Shown here piece by piece: positions 17,228-27,468 of a stretch of 39,591 bases of DNA. Source of the DNA: Frateuria sp. GTDB taxonomy: Bacteria > Pseudomonadota > Gammaproteobacteria > Xanthomonadales > Rhodanobacteraceae. Location of the stretch: positions 1-39,591 of the forward strand of contig NZ_JABFWW010000299.1 of NCBI RefSeq assembly GCF_013362045.1. Reading direction: 5' to 3'. The notes below the pieces were generated by a model. The model had not been told where the DNA came from and ran no database searches. It saw only the letters and a program-made list of their open reading frames with translations. Positions within the stretch are counted from its first letter, which is position 1; every line of letters starts with the position of its first letter. The position numbers were made by a program, and so were the translations under genes.

Positions 17228-17797
17228 TTACTTGCCGACGCGGCTGACGTATTCGCCCGTGCGCGTGTCGACCTTGATCATTTCATCCGTACCCACGAAC
17301 AGCGGCACGCGCACCACGGCGCCGGTCTCGAGCGTGGCCGGCTTGCCGCCGCCACCGGAAGTGTCGCCACGCACGCCCGGGTCGGTCTCGGTGATCTTCA
17401 GCTCGACGAAGTTGGGCGGCTGTACGGTGATGATTTCGACGTTGAATAGCGTCACCACGCACTCCTCCTCACACTTGAGCCACTTGGCCGCATCGCCCAC
17501 GCCGGCCTTGCCGGCCTGGTGCTGCTCGAAGGTCTCCTGCTGCATGAAGTGCCAGAACTCGCCGTCGGAGTACAGGAACTGCATGTCGGTGTCGGTGACG
17601 TCGGCGACCTCGAAGGAGTCGGACGACTTCATCGTCTGCTCGGTGGTGCGGCCGGTCTTCAGGTTGCGGATGAAGATGCGGGTGAAGGCCTGGCCCTTGC
17701 CCGGCTTGATGAAGTCGGCGTCGGTGATGACCCACGGGTCATTGTTGTGGAGGATCTTCATCCCCTTCTTGACGTCGTTGAGACCGGCGGTGGCCAT
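17228..17797 (-). CDS. efp: translation elongation factor P
   Basis: Relieves ribosome stalling at polyproline stretches. The 189-residue protein shows the three beta domains of EF-P. Lys34 lies in IKPGKGQAF at the loop tip, the residue that EpmA beta-lysylates with the product of EpmB. The family C-terminal pattern [20 protein letters not shown] is present. ATG 17795-17797 is unambiguous. The gene diverges from epmB, its modification gene, across 88 bases, so the two are probably regulated from one shared region. Confidence 0.97.
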   Translation of the reverse strand: MATAGLNDVKKGMKILHNNDPWVITDADFIKPGKGQAFTRIFIRNLKTGRTTEQTMKSSDSFEVADVTDTDMQFLYSDGEFWHFMQQETFEQHQAGKAGVGDAAKWLKCEEECVVTLFNVEIITVQPPNFVELKITETDPGVRGDTSGGGGKPATLETGAVVRVPLFVGTDEMIKVDTRTGEYVSRVGK

Positions 17798-17885
17798 GCG
17801 CTTTCTGCTCCAGGGAGTAAACACCGCCCAGCGGGCGGCTAAAATAGGGGCTTGCGCGGGCCCGACGCCCGCTTCAAGGCCCGTC

Positions 17886-18896
17886 ATGATAACCGCAAGC
17901 CCCGCCGGGCGCCTATCGCCCGCCGCCCCCGACTGGCGCGAACTGTGGCGCGACGCCGTCACCGACGCGCACGAACTGCTGCGCATGGTGGAGCTGACGC
18001 ACCTGGCCGACCGGCTGCCGCCGGCCGATGCCGGTTTCGCCCTGCGCGTGCCGCGGGGTTTCGTGGCGCGCATGCGCCCGGGCGACCCGCGCGACCCGTT
18101 GCTGCTGCAGGTGCTGCCGCAGCTGGCCGAACTGGACCGGGCGCCGGGCTTCACCGCCGATGCCGTCGGCGACTTGGCGGCGCGCGAAGCGCAGGGCGTG
18201 CTGCACAAGTACCAAGGCCGCGCGCTGCTGATCGCCAGCGGCAGTTGCGCGGTCAACTGCCGCTACTGCTTCCGGCGGCATTTTCCCTACGGCGAGGAGA
18301 TCGCCGCCGCGGGCCAGTGGCGGCAGGCGCTGGACCACCTGCGCGCGGACCGGACGATCAGCGAGCTGATCCTCTCCGGCGGCGATCCGCTGGCGCTGGC
18401 CACCTCCAAGCTGGAAGAGCTGTCGCGCGGCCTGGCCGAGCTCCCCCAGGTGACGCGCCTGCGCATCCACACCCGCCTGCCGGTGGTGCTGCCCGAGCGC
18501 ATCGATGCCCCGTTCCTTGCCTGGCTTGGCGCGCTGAAGCTGCAGAAGGTGGTGGTGCTGCACGCCAACCATGCCAACGAGCTCGATGCGCAGGTCGACG
18601 TCGCCTGCGCTGCGCTGCGCGGGGCCGGCGTCGCCGTGCTCAATCAATCCGTGCTGCTGCGCGGCGTCAATGACGACGCGGAGGTCCTCGCCGCGCTGTC
18701 CGAGCGCCTGTTCGCCGCTGGCGTGCTGCCCTACTACCTGCACCAGCTCGACCGCGTGCAGGGCGCGGCCCACTTCGAGGTGGACGATGCGCGCGCGCTG
18801 GCCCTGGTCGACGCCGTGCGCGCTCGCCTGCCCGGCTACCTGGTGCCGCGGCTGGTACGCGAAGTTGCGGGGGACGCCTCCAAGCGCCCGCTCTAA
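17886..18896 (+). CDS. epmB: EF-P beta-lysylation protein EpmB (radical SAM lysine 2,3-aminomutase)
   Basis: Converts lysine to beta-lysine for attachment to EF-P Lys34. The 336 residues include the radical SAM cluster motif [13 protein letters not shown] (CxxxCxxC, about 121-133). Other family blocks are [10 protein letters not shown] (near 164) and the aminomutase pattern [16 protein letters not shown], with [11 protein letters not shown] towards the C-terminus. The protein lacks the extra C-terminal domain of larger lysine 2,3-aminomutases, as expected for EpmB. The neighbouring divergent efp strongly supports the assignment; epmA is not in the window. Confidence 0.95.
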   Translation: MITASPAGRLSPAAPDWRELWRDAVTDAHELLRMVELTHLADRLPPADAGFALRVPRGFVARMRPGDPRDPLLLQVLPQLAELDRAPGFTADAVGDLAAREAQGVLHKYQGRALLIASGSCAVNCRYCFRRHFPYGEEIAAAGQWRQALDHLRADRTISELILSGGDPLALATSKLEELSRGLAELPQVTRLRIHTRLPVVLPERIDAPFLAWLGALKLQKVVVLHANHANELDAQVDVACAALRGAGVAVLNQSVLLRGVNDDAEVLAALSERLFAAGVLPYYLHQLDRVQGAAHFEVDDARALALVDAVRARLPGYLVPRLVREVAGDASKRPL

Positions 18897-19068
18897 GAAG
18901 CGGACGCCGAAGACGCCAGTCGCGCCTTCGAAGGTCGATGCTGGCGATCTTGCGGGGAATCCGTTAAAAACCGTGGATGGAGGGTGAACGGCCAGGCGAG
19001 CGTGCCTTCCGGTCGCGGCGAAGGCCGCCGGCGATTGGGCCGATCCCAGGGGCAGCCGCCAGGGCGCA

Positions 19069-21108
19069 ATGAAAAAAGATTCCGTCATCAAGATCCTCTT
19101 CGTCGAAAAATCGGTCGAGGATGCCGAGCAGGTGATCAGCCTGCTGCGCAACGCCGGCATCGCCGTTCGCCCGGCGCGGGCGACCCAGACTGACCAGTTG
19201 CAGGAGGCGCTGGACGAGTTGGAGCCGGACATCGTGCTGTTCGACCCGGCCGCGGGACTTGAGCTGCGGGAGGTGGCGCACCTGCTCGACGCGCATGGCC
19301 GCGACGTGGCGCTGGTGGCGCTGGTCAGCCAGCTCGACACCCAGAGCGTGGCCGAGATGTTCGCCGGCGGCATCCGCGGCACTGCGCTGCGCACCCAGCC
19401 CAAGCAGCTGATCGCCGTGCTGCAGCGCGAGTTCGAGGCGCTGCATACGCGCCGCCAGGTGCGCCTGCTGGAAGCCGCGCTGCGTGAATCGGAGCGCCGC
19501 TGCGACGCCTTGCTGGACTCCTCCGCCGACCCCATCGCATACGTGCACGAAGGCATGCACGTGCGCGCCAATCGCGCCTACCTCGAGACCTTCGGCTACG
19601 AGGATTTCGACGACCTGCTCGGCCTGCCCGTGCTCGACCTGATCGGCACCGCCGACGCCGAAGCCTTCAAGAACCTGCTGCGCAGCCACTCGCGCAAGGA
19701 AAAGGCGCCCAGCCAGCTGGAGCTGCAGGCGCGCCGCGCCGACGCCAGCACCTTCAAGGCCACGGTGGAATTCGCCCACGCCACCTTCGAGGGCGAGCCC
19801 TGCCTGCAGATCGTGTTCCGCCGCCAGCAGGTCGATCCCGCGCTCATCGCGCAATTGCAGCGCGATGCCGTCACCGGCCTGTTCAACCGCGCCCGCACGC
19901 TGGAATACATCGACGAGGCGGTCGCTGCTGCAGCCAAGGGCAAGAAGGGCCAGACCCTGTTGCTGATCGAGCCGGACAACTGGCAGAGCACCGTAGCCGG
20001 CATCGGCCTGGGCCAGGCCGACGAACTGCTGGCCGCCTTTGCCGGCCGGGTGAGCGCCCTGCTCGGCGAAGGCGACATGGCCGGCCTGCTGGCCGAGCAC
20101 ACCATCGGGGTGGTGCTCGATTCGCGCAGCGACGAGGTCATCAAGCAGTGGATCGACGCCCTGCTGCAGGCCATCGCCCGTGAAATCTTCGACGCCGGCA
20201 CCCACTCCATCACGGTCGCCGCCAGCATCGGCGGCAGCCTGCTGAGCGAGAAGAACGCCAACTCCGAGCTGCTGCTCAACCAGGCCAGCCAGGCGCTGCG
20301 CAACGCCCAGAGCCAGGGCGGCGGGCGCATGGAGCTGCACGACCCGGCCGCGCGCGAGAAAGCCGAGGAGGAACGCGAGCGCTACTGGCTGCAGCTGCTC
20401 AAGCAGGCGCTGACCAACGACGGCTTCGTGCTCTATCACCAGCACACGATCAGCCTGCAGGACGCCGAAGGCGAGTACTCCGAAGTGCTGCTGCGCATGA
20501 ACGGCCCGCAGGGCGAAGTGCTTCCGGGCTTCTTCATGCCTATCGCCGAGAAGCACCATCTCACCCCGGCGATCGACCGCTGGGTGATCAATCGCGCCAT
20601 CGGCGTACTCAAGGCGCGCGATGGCCAGGGCGTACAGACCACCTTCTTCGTCAAGCTGACGGCCGAGTCCATGCAGGACGCGACCTTCCTGGCCTGGCTG
20701 GAAGACCGCCTCAAGCGGGCGGCGCTGCGCCACGGCCAACTGGTGCTGGAGATGACCGAGAGCAAGGTGGTCACGCTGTTGCGCCCGGCGCAGGAGTTCA
20801 TCAGCCGCTGGAAGAAGATGGGCGGGCGTTTCGCGCTGGAGCAATTCGGGTCGGGCCTGAACTCGTTCCAATTGCTGGCCCACATCGATGCGGACTATCT
20901 CAAGATCGACCGCACCTACATGAACCAGCTGCCGCAGCATCCGGAAAACCAGAAGAAGATCGGCGAGATCTGCGTGCAGGCCCACGAGCTGAACCGGCAG
21001 ACCGTGGCCGAATGGGTCGAGGACGCCACCAGCACCTCGCTGCTGTTCGCCTGCGGCGTCGACTTCGTGCAGGGCAATTTCCTGCAGGAGCCACAGCGGT
21101 TGATGTAG
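19069..21108 (+). CDS. fimX: FimX-like degenerate REC-PAS-GGDEF-EAL c-di-GMP receptor
   Basis: A 679-residue protein with a receiver-like domain (1-125; the acidic pair before the first helix is replaced by VEKS), PAS (about 140-255), GGDEF (about 260-425) and EAL (about 435-679). The GGDEF signature is lost (AEHTIGVV in its place). The EAL motif reads EVL in SEVLLRMNG, and the metal-binding DD pair is EQ in FALEQFGSGLNSF, so neither synthase nor phosphodiesterase activity is expected. This matches FimX of Xanthomonas and Pseudomonas, a c-di-GMP receptor that controls type IV pilus assembly with a PilZ protein. Transcribed alone; the 172 bases before it show no clear feature. Confidence 0.88.
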   Translation: MKKDSVIKILFVEKSVEDAEQVISLLRNAGIAVRPARATQTDQLQEALDELEPDIVLFDPAAGLELREVAHLLDAHGRDVALVALVSQLDTQSVAEMFAGGIRGTALRTQPKQLIAVLQREFEALHTRRQVRLLEAALRESERRCDALLDSSADPIAYVHEGMHVRANRAYLETFGYEDFDDLLGLPVLDLIGTADAEAFKNLLRSHSRKEKAPSQLELQARRADASTFKATVEFAHATFEGEPCLQIVFRRQQVDPALIAQLQRDAVTGLFNRARTLEYIDEAVAAAAKGKKGQTLLLIEPDNWQSTVAGIGLGQADELLAAFAGRVSALLGEGDMAGLLAEHTIGVVLDSRSDEVIKQWIDALLQAIAREIFDAGTHSITVAASIGGSLLSEKNANSELLLNQASQALRNAQSQGGGRMELHDPAAREKAEEERERYWLQLLKQALTNDGFVLYHQHTISLQDAEGEYSEVLLRMNGPQGEVLPGFFMPIAEKHHLTPAIDRWVINRAIGVLKARDGQGVQTTFFVKLTAESMQDATFLAWLEDRLKRAALRHGQLVLEMTESKVVTLLRPAQEFISRWKKMGGRFALEQFGSGLNSFQLLAHIDADYLKIDRTYMNQLPQHPENQKKIGEICVQAHELNRQTVAEWVEDATSTSLLFACGVDFVQGNFLQEPQRLM

Positions 21109-21188
21109 CCGACCGCTCCGGCCGGTCGCTTGGCGTGGAAACGCGAGCGTAGATAGGGGCCCATCCCCGCCCAGTTCCAGGAACGCAA

Positions 21189-21216
21189 GAGCCCCGCGGA
21201 CCGCTCCACGGGGCTC
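21189..21216. terminator. bidirectional terminator between fimX and rplS
   Basis: GAGCCCCG(CGGA) pairs with (TCCA)CGGGGCTC, a 12-bp stem with one mismatch, in the gap between the convergent genes fimX and rplS. Confidence 0.65.
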
Positions 21217-21241
21217 CTGCGGTACGGCGAACCGCCGTCGC

Positions 21242-21634
21242 TTATTCGGCAGCGGCAGCCTTGGCAGCGGCCTTGGCGGCCGATACGGCGGCGACGTCTT
21301 CCTTGATGCGGGCCGCCTTGCCTTCCAGGTTGCGCAGGTAGTACAGCTTGGCGCCGCGCACCTTGCCCTTGCGCTTGACCTGCACCGAATCGATCGCCGG
21401 GCTGTGCGCCTGGAACACGCGCTCCACGCCGGTGCCGTGCGAGATCTTGCGCACGGTGAACGCCGAATGCAGGCCGCGGCTGCGCTTGGCAATGACGATG
21501 CCCTCGAAGGCCTGCACGCGCTCGCGGTTGCCTTCCTTCACCTTGACGTTGACCACCACGGTGTCGCCGGGGCCGAATTCCGGCAGCTGGCGGGTGATCT
21601 GCTCGGCTTCGAACTGTTCGATGATCTTGTTCAT
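21242..21634 (-). CDS. rplS: 50S ribosomal protein L19
   Basis: A large-subunit protein at the 30S-50S interface. The 130-residue protein shows the L19 core ([12 protein letters not shown] start, [39 protein letters not shown]) and an Ala/Lys-rich C-terminal tail. ATG 21632-21634 with GAGG eight bases upstream is preferred over an in-frame start nine codons earlier. Last gene of the rpsP-rimM-trmD-rplS operon, separated from trmD by two hairpins. Confidence 0.97.
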   Translation of the reverse strand: MNKIIEQFEAEQITRQLPEFGPGDTVVVNVKVKEGNRERVQAFEGIVIAKRSRGLHSAFTVRKISHGTGVERVFQAHSPAIDSVQVKRKGKVRGAKLYYLRNLEGKAARIKEDVAAVSAAKAAAKAAAAE

Positions 21635-21653
21635 GGCAACCTCTGTGGTTTTT

Positions 21654-21701
21654 GCGGCCATCCCTGGCCGCGAGAGTCAAAAAGCGGCCGTCCTTGGCCG
21701 C
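21654..21701 (-). terminator. tandem hairpins between trmD and rplS (intra-operon attenuator)
   Basis: On the minus strand GCGGCC-AAGGAC-GGCCGC (21684-21701) is followed by TTTTTG, a terminator-like hairpin directly after trmD. A second, similar hairpin GCGGCCA-GGGA-TGGCCGC (21654-21671) follows and ends 20 bases before the rplS start. The pair could set the excess of L19 over TrmD, or be an rplS leader. Structure seen; role inferred. Confidence 0.55.
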
Positions 21702-21712
21702 ACTCTTCGTTG

Positions 21713-22471
21713 TCAACCGTCGCGACCGTTCTGGCTGGTGTGCTCGCGGCGGAATTCTTCAAGCAACGCGCGGGATGTCTTGTCCAGCGTGCATTGCGCC
21801 AAAAGGTCGGGCCGACGCAGCCAGGTTCGTCCCAGCGACTGCTTCAGGCGCCAGCGGCCAATCGCCGCGTGGTCGCCGGAGAGCAGCACCTCCGGCACGT
21901 CACCCAGTGCGTCATGCACCGGCTTCGCATAGTGCGGACAATCGAGCAAGCCGTTCGAGAACGAATCCTGCTCGGCGGACGTCGCGTCGTTCAACGCGCC
22001 TTCCTGCAGCCGCCCCACCGCGTCGATGACCACCGCGGCGCCCAGCTCGCCCCCGGACAGCACATAATCGCCGATGGAGAGCTCTTCGTCGACTTCGTGC
22101 GCCAGCAGGCGTTCGTCCACACCCTCGTAACGCCCGCAAAGCAAGGCGATGCGCGGCATCTTGGCCAGCGCTTCCACCCTGCCCTGCGTCAGCCGCGCTC
22201 CCTGCGGGCTCAAGTAAATCACGTGCGCCGGTTCCGGCGCCGCCTCGCGCATGGCCTTCATGGCCGCCCGCAAGGGCTCGATCAGCATCACCATCCCGGG
22301 TCCGCCGCCGCAGGTGCGGCCGTCCACGGTGCGGTAGTTGTCGGTGGCGTAGTCGCGCGGGTTCCAGGTTTCCACCTGCAGCAACTGCCGCTGCTGCGCG
22401 CGTCCCACCACACCGACGGCGGCGCACTGGCGCATGAAGTCGGGAAACAGCGTGACGACGTCGATGCGCAT
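21713..22471 (-). CDS. trmD: tRNA (guanine37-N1)-methyltransferase
   Basis: Methylates G37 of tRNAs that read CNN/GNN-type codons, preventing +1 frameshifts. The 252-residue SPOUT protein has the N-terminal [21 protein letters not shown], the SAM-binding knot ([32 protein letters not shown]) and the C-terminal [22 protein letters not shown] 22469-22471 is secure. It starts 14 bases after the rimM stop within the conserved rpsP-rimM-trmD-rplS order. Confidence 0.97.
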   Translation of the reverse strand: MRIDVVTLFPDFMRQCAAVGVVGRAQQRQLLQVETWNPRDYATDNYRTVDGRTCGGGPGMVMLIEPLRAAMKAMREAAPEPAHVIYLSPQGARLTQGRVEALAKMPRIALLCGRYEGVDERLLAHEVDEELSIGDYVLSGGELGAAVVIDAVGRLQEGALNDATSAEQDSFSNGLLDCPHYAKPVHDALGDVPEVLLSGDHAAIGRWRLKQSLGRTWLRRPDLLAQCTLDKTSRALLEEFRREHTSQNGRDG

Positions 22472-22485
22472 CGGATCCTCGATTC

Positions 22486-23001
22486 CTAGAACTCCGGATC
22501 CCAGTCCACCACCATGCGTCCGCCGGACAGGTCCACCGAACGCACGTAAGTCCCCTGGACGAAGGGCACCAGCCGCTCGCGCGTGCCGTCCCTCACCACT
22601 ACCACGTCGTTGGCGCCGGTGGCGAACAGGTGGCTCACCCGTCCCAGCGGCACTCCTTCCGTGGTGACGACCTCCAGACCCTCGAGGTCGACCCAGTAAT
22701 ACTCGCCCTTGGCCGGGGGCGGCAGCAGCTCGCGGGCGACATGGATGTCCTTGCCCACCAGCGCCGCCGCGGCATCGCGGTCATCCACACCGGGCAATTG
22801 GCAGATCAGCCCCTTGCCCTGCGGACGCCCGTTGATCCCGGCGGCCTCCATCACCTCGCCCGGCGCCTTTTCGAGCAGCCAGGGCTGGTACTTGAAGATC
22901 TGCGTGCGGGGCTCGGTCCAGGATTCGATCTTGAGCCAGCCCTGCACGCCGTACAGCCCGACGATGCGTCCGACCAGGACGCGCCGACCGGCTTGCGACA
23001 T
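22486..23001 (-). CDS. rimM: ribosome maturation factor RimM
   Basis: Assists 30S head maturation by binding S19. The 171-residue protein has the N-terminal beta-barrel domain ([19 protein letters not shown]) and the C-terminal PRC-barrel-like domain ([25 protein letters not shown]), ending WDPEF. ATG 22999-23001 lies two bases after the rpsP stop, so translation is coupled. Confidence 0.95.
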   Translation of the reverse strand: MSQAGRRVLVGRIVGLYGVQGWLKIESWTEPRTQIFKYQPWLLEKAPGEVMEAAGINGRPQGKGLICQLPGVDDRDAAAALVGKDIHVARELLPPPAKGEYYWVDLEGLEVVTTEGVPLGRVSHLFATGANDVVVVRDGTRERLVPFVQGTYVRSVDLSGGRMVVDWDPEF

Positions 23002-23003
23002 CG

Positions 23004-23257
23004 TTAGGCAGCCTGCTGCTTGCCGGCTTCCTTGACCAGGGCGGCGACCTTGTCGGTCAGCTGCGCGCCCTTGGCGACCCATTCGTTGACGCGCTCGACA
23101 TTGAGCTCGAGGCGCTTGTCCTTGCCCGAGGCGACCGGGTTGTAGAAACCCACGTTCTCGATGCTGCGGCCATCGCGCTTGCTGCGCTGGTCGGTGACGA
23201 CGACGTGGTAGAACGGACGGCCCTTGGCGCCGCCGCGCGAAAGACGAATCTTGACCA
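23004..23257 (-). CDS. rpsP: 30S ribosomal protein S16
   Basis: The 84-residue protein begins [20 protein letters not shown] and contains [12 protein letters not shown], the S16 signature. ATG 23255-23257 is preceded by GGAGC about 11 bases upstream. It is the first gene of the rpsP-rimM-trmD-rplS operon; ffh ends 232 bases upstream, with an inverted GGGGAAC array in between. Confidence 0.97.
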
Positions 23258-23363
23258 TAAGTAAAAGCTCCAGAGGTGCCGGCGATACCGGCAGCACGCA
23301 CGGGATCCGCGCGCGGTAAACGCGGCATTTTAGTGGAATTTCGGTAAAAGGGAAGCCCTGGAC

Positions 23364-23481
23364 GGGGAACGGGGAACGGGGAACGGGTTGTCGCAACCTG
23401 GCGGGCTTTCCGCGAGCGCGCATCGCTGGCGCAGGGATCTGGGCGGAACGGGGAGCTACGTGTTCCCCGTTCCCCGTTCCC
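23364..23481. repeat. inverted GGGGAAC heptamer arrays between ffh and rpsP
   Basis: Three tandem GGGGAAC units (23364-23384) face two complete and one shortened GTTCCCC units (23462-23481). The arms share 20 perfectly complementary bases and enclose 77 bases. In the ffh-rpsP transcript they would form a long hairpin. It looks like a small non-autonomous repeat element with heptameric ends, but no target duplication is evident. Confidence 0.6.
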
Positions 23482-23489
23482 TGCTCCAC

Positions 23490-24872
<1,383 letters not shown>

Positions 24873-25075
24873 GGGCTGGCTACGGCATCGGCAGGAACAA
24901 GCAGGCCAATATATCAGAGGGCTCCGCCGGCGGCGGTTTCGAAGACCCTGGCATGGTCGAGGGCACCGGAATTCGTCGCCTGCGGCCGCAGGCCGACCGT
25001 TGCAGCCGTCCATGGCACCGTGGAGTGGCCCATGCGCATGGCCCGGAGGGGCTTCGTTCACCCGGCGCAAGCCGT

Positions 25076-25912
25076 ATGCGACACTTCCCGCTCATGTTGC
25101 CCGCCCTCTCGCTCATCGCCATCGCCTGCTACCTGCTTGCCTCCGGCCTGCTCGCGTGGCCGCTGTTCGGACGCGGGAGAACGGCGCCACCGGCCTTCTG
25201 GCAAAGCCCTGCCCTGACGGTGGCGACGCTGGCCGTACTTGCGCACGCCGGCGTCCTGCTGGGCATGCACCGTGGCGCGCTGGACCTGCATTTCTTCGCC
25301 GCGCTGTCGCTGGTCGCCTGCGTGGTTTCGGCGCTCACCCTGCTTGTCAACCTGAGCCGGCCCGTCGCCGCACTCGGCGTTGCGGTATTCCCGCTGGCGG
25401 CGGTGCTGCTGGCGGTGGACAGCTTCCTGGCGCCACCCACCACGCCCGTGGCGATGGACTGGCAGATCAAGCTGCACGTGACGGTGGCGCTGGTGGCGTT
25501 CAGCCTGCTGTCGATCGCCGCAGTGCTGGCGCTCGGCCTGGCGGTACAGGAACGCGGCCTGCGCCATCGGCAGTTCGGTCCCTGGCTGCGCGCGTTGCCG
25601 CCGCTGACGCTGACCGAGGCGCTGCTGTTCCGCATGATTGCGGCAGGCTTTGCCCTGCTCACGCTGACCCTGGTCACCGGCGCGCTGTTCGTGGGCAACC
25701 TGTTCGGCCAGCACCTGGTGCACAAGACGGTTCTATCGATCGTCGCCTGGCTGGTGTTCGGCGTGCTGCTCTACGGGCGCTGGCGCTTCGGCTGGCGCGG
25801 ACGCCGCGCAGTCAACCTGACGCTGATCGGCATGGCGGTGCTGGTGCTGGCGTTCTTCGGCTCGAAGTTCGTGCTGGAACTGGTCCTGCATCGGCCGCTG
25901 CCGCGGCTCTAG
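25076..25912 (+). CDS. CcsA/YpjD-like inner-membrane cytochrome c assembly family protein
   Basis: An integral membrane protein of 278 residues with about eight hydrophobic segments (for example LPALSLIAIACYLLASGLL, then further segments to LTLIGMAVLVLAFFGSKFVL). The pattern WQIKLHVTVALVAFSLLSIAAV and LFGQHLVHKTVLSIVAWLVFG, with histidines in helices, fits the CcsA/CcmC superfamily branch known as YpjD, found beside ffh in many gammaproteobacteria. The tryptophan-rich WWD motif of haem handling proteins is not visible, so haem transport is uncertain. The start is either ATG 25076 or ATG 25094; neither has a clear Shine-Dalgarno. Confidence 0.78.
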   Translation: MRHFPLMLPALSLIAIACYLLASGLLAWPLFGRGRTAPPAFWQSPALTVATLAVLAHAGVLLGMHRGALDLHFFAALSLVACVVSALTLLVNLSRPVAALGVAVFPLAAVLLAVDSFLAPPTTPVAMDWQIKLHVTVALVAFSLLSIAAVLALGLAVQERGLRHRQFGPWLRALPPLTLTEALLFRMIAAGFALLTLTLVTGALFVGNLFGQHLVHKTVLSIVAWLVFGVLLYGRWRFGWRGRRAVNLTLIGMAVLVLAFFGSKFVLELVLHRPLPRL

Positions 25913-25979
25913 CGTAGGGTGGGCTTCAGCCCACCGGCTCTGGCCGGAAAGCAGCGGTGGGCTGAAGCCCACCCTACGC
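25912..25979. repeat. perfect 25-bp inverted repeat (REP-like) between convergent genes
   Basis: Arms 25912-25936 and 25955-25979 are exact reverse complements and enclose 18 bases. Each arm itself contains the near-palindrome GTGGGCTTCAGCCCAC. The element overlaps the last base of the cytochrome c assembly-like stop codon and ends 11 bases before the radA stop, so it can terminate both. The GTAGGGTGGGCTTCAGCCCA motif is a common interspersed repeat in many bacteria, from memory. Confidence 0.75.
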
Positions 25980-25989
25980 CACCCTCGCA

Positions 25990-27381
25990 TCAAGCGTCGC
26001 GGCAAGCGTCGATGGCCTGCGCCAGGCGCTCCACGCCGATGACTTCCATCTCGCCCACCTTGCCTTTCTTCGGTGCGTTGGCCTTGGGCACGATGGCGCG
26101 GCGGAAGCCGTGGGTGGCCGCTTCCTTCAGGCGCTCCTCGCCGTTGGGCACGGGACGGATCTCGCCGGAAAGGCCGACCTCGCCGAAGGCGATGGTCTTG
26201 TCCGGCAGAGGGCGGTCGCGCAACGACGACAGCACGGCCAGCAGCACCGGCAGGTCGGCCGCGGTTTCCTGCACGCGGATGCCGCCGACCACGTTGACGA
26301 ACACGTCCTGGTCGTAGGCCGCCACGCCGCCGTGGCGGTGCAGCACTGCCAGCAGCATGGCCAGGCGATTCTGCTCCAGGCCCAGCGCCACGCGGCGCGG
26401 GTTGCCCAGCGAGCTCTGGTCGACCAGCGCCTGCACTTCGACCAGCAGCGGGCGGGTGCCTTCGCGGGTGACCATCACCGCGCTGCCGGAGGTCGGCCCG
26501 CTGTGCGCGGAAAGGAAGATCGCCGACGGATTGGGCACCTCGCGCAGTCCCTTGTCCGACATGGCGAAGACGCCCAGCTCGTTGACCGCGCCGAAGCGGT
26601 TCTTGAACGCGCGCAGCACGCGGAAGCGGCTGCCCGACTCGCCCTCGAAATACAGCACCGCGTCGACCATGTGCTCGAGCACGCGCGGGCCGGCGATGCC
26701 GCCCTCCTTGGTCACGTGGCCGACCAGGAACACGCTGGTGCCGGTTTCCTTGGCGAAGCGCGTGAGCTTGGCCGCCGACTCGCGCACCTGGCTGACCGAT
26801 CCCGGCGCCGCGGTGAGCAGTTCCGTCCAGATGGTCTGGATCGAGTCGATCACCAGCACGTGCGGGCGTGTCGCAATGGCCTGCTCGAGGATGCGCTCGA
26901 TGCAGGTCTCGGCCAGCGCCTTGAGCGGCTCCAGCGGCAGGCCCAGGCGCTGCGCGCGCGCGGCCACCTGCGAGAGCGATTCCTCGCCGGTGACATAGAC
27001 GCTCGCCAGATGCGCGCCCAGCGTGCCCAGCATCTGCAGCAGCAGTGTGGACTTGCCGATGCCCGGATCGCCGCCGATCAGCACCACCGAGCCTTGCACC
27101 AACCCGCCGCCGAGTACCCGATCGAGCTCACCGATGCCGGTGTGCGTGCGCGCCTCGGTGGTCAGCGCCACCGAAGTGAGCGGCGTGACCTTGGCCGAGC
27201 CGGCGGCAGTGCCGGCGTAGCTGGAACGTTGCGCGCCGACCGAGGTCTTCGCCGTGGACGCGGGCGCCAGCACGACTTCGCTCAGCGTGTTCCACACGCC
27301 GCATTCGACGCACTGGCCCTGCCACTTCGAGTGTTCCGCGCCGCAATCGGTGCAGACGTAGGCGGTCTTGGCTTTGGCCAT
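25990..27381 (-). CDS. radA: DNA repair protein RadA
   Basis: A RecA-related ATPase that promotes branch migration in recombination. The 463-residue protein has an N-terminal C4 zinc finger (CTDCGAEHSKWQGQCVECG, about residues 10-28), Walker A GGDPGIGKST (about 98-107), the RadA-specific KNRFGAVNELGVF motif near 258, and a C-terminal Lon-like domain (about 330-463). ATG 27379-27381 starts MAKAKTAYVC, as in the family. Its gene runs in the same direction as alr and dnaB. Confidence 0.96.
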   Translation of the reverse strand: MAKAKTAYVCTDCGAEHSKWQGQCVECGVWNTLSEVVLAPASTAKTSVGAQRSSYAGTAAGSAKVTPLTSVALTTEARTHTGIGELDRVLGGGLVQGSVVLIGGDPGIGKSTLLLQMLGTLGAHLASVYVTGEESLSQVAARAQRLGLPLEPLKALAETCIERILEQAIATRPHVLVIDSIQTIWTELLTAAPGSVSQVRESAAKLTRFAKETGTSVFLVGHVTKEGGIAGPRVLEHMVDAVLYFEGESGSRFRVLRAFKNRFGAVNELGVFAMSDKGLREVPNPSAIFLSAHSGPTSGSAVMVTREGTRPLLVEVQALVDQSSLGNPRRVALGLEQNRLAMLLAVLHRHGGVAAYDQDVFVNVVGGIRVQETAADLPVLLAVLSSLRDRPLPDKTIAFGEVGLSGEIRPVPNGEERLKEAATHGFRRAIVPKANAPKKGKVGEMEVIGVERLAQAIDACRDA

Positions 27382-27444
27382 GGTGGTTTCCGGATGCGAG
27401 GACAGCGAGATTAGCCCGCCCCGCTCGCACCGCGCGAGACGGTA

Positions 27445-27468
27445 AAGGCTGAAACCACGGTCAGCCTT
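27445..27468 (-). terminator. hairpin overlapping the alr stop
   Basis: AAGGCTGA and TCAGCCTT (27445-27452 and 27461-27468) form an 8-bp perfect stem that includes the alr stop codon. Only a short T-run follows on the minus strand, so termination would be weak. Confidence 0.4.

Noticed and set aside
16470-18896. 808-residue plus-strand open frame ending in EpmB
   Set aside because: Only the last 336 codons, from ATG 17886, are EpmB. The upstream part is antisense to efp and mtaD and has no family resemblance.
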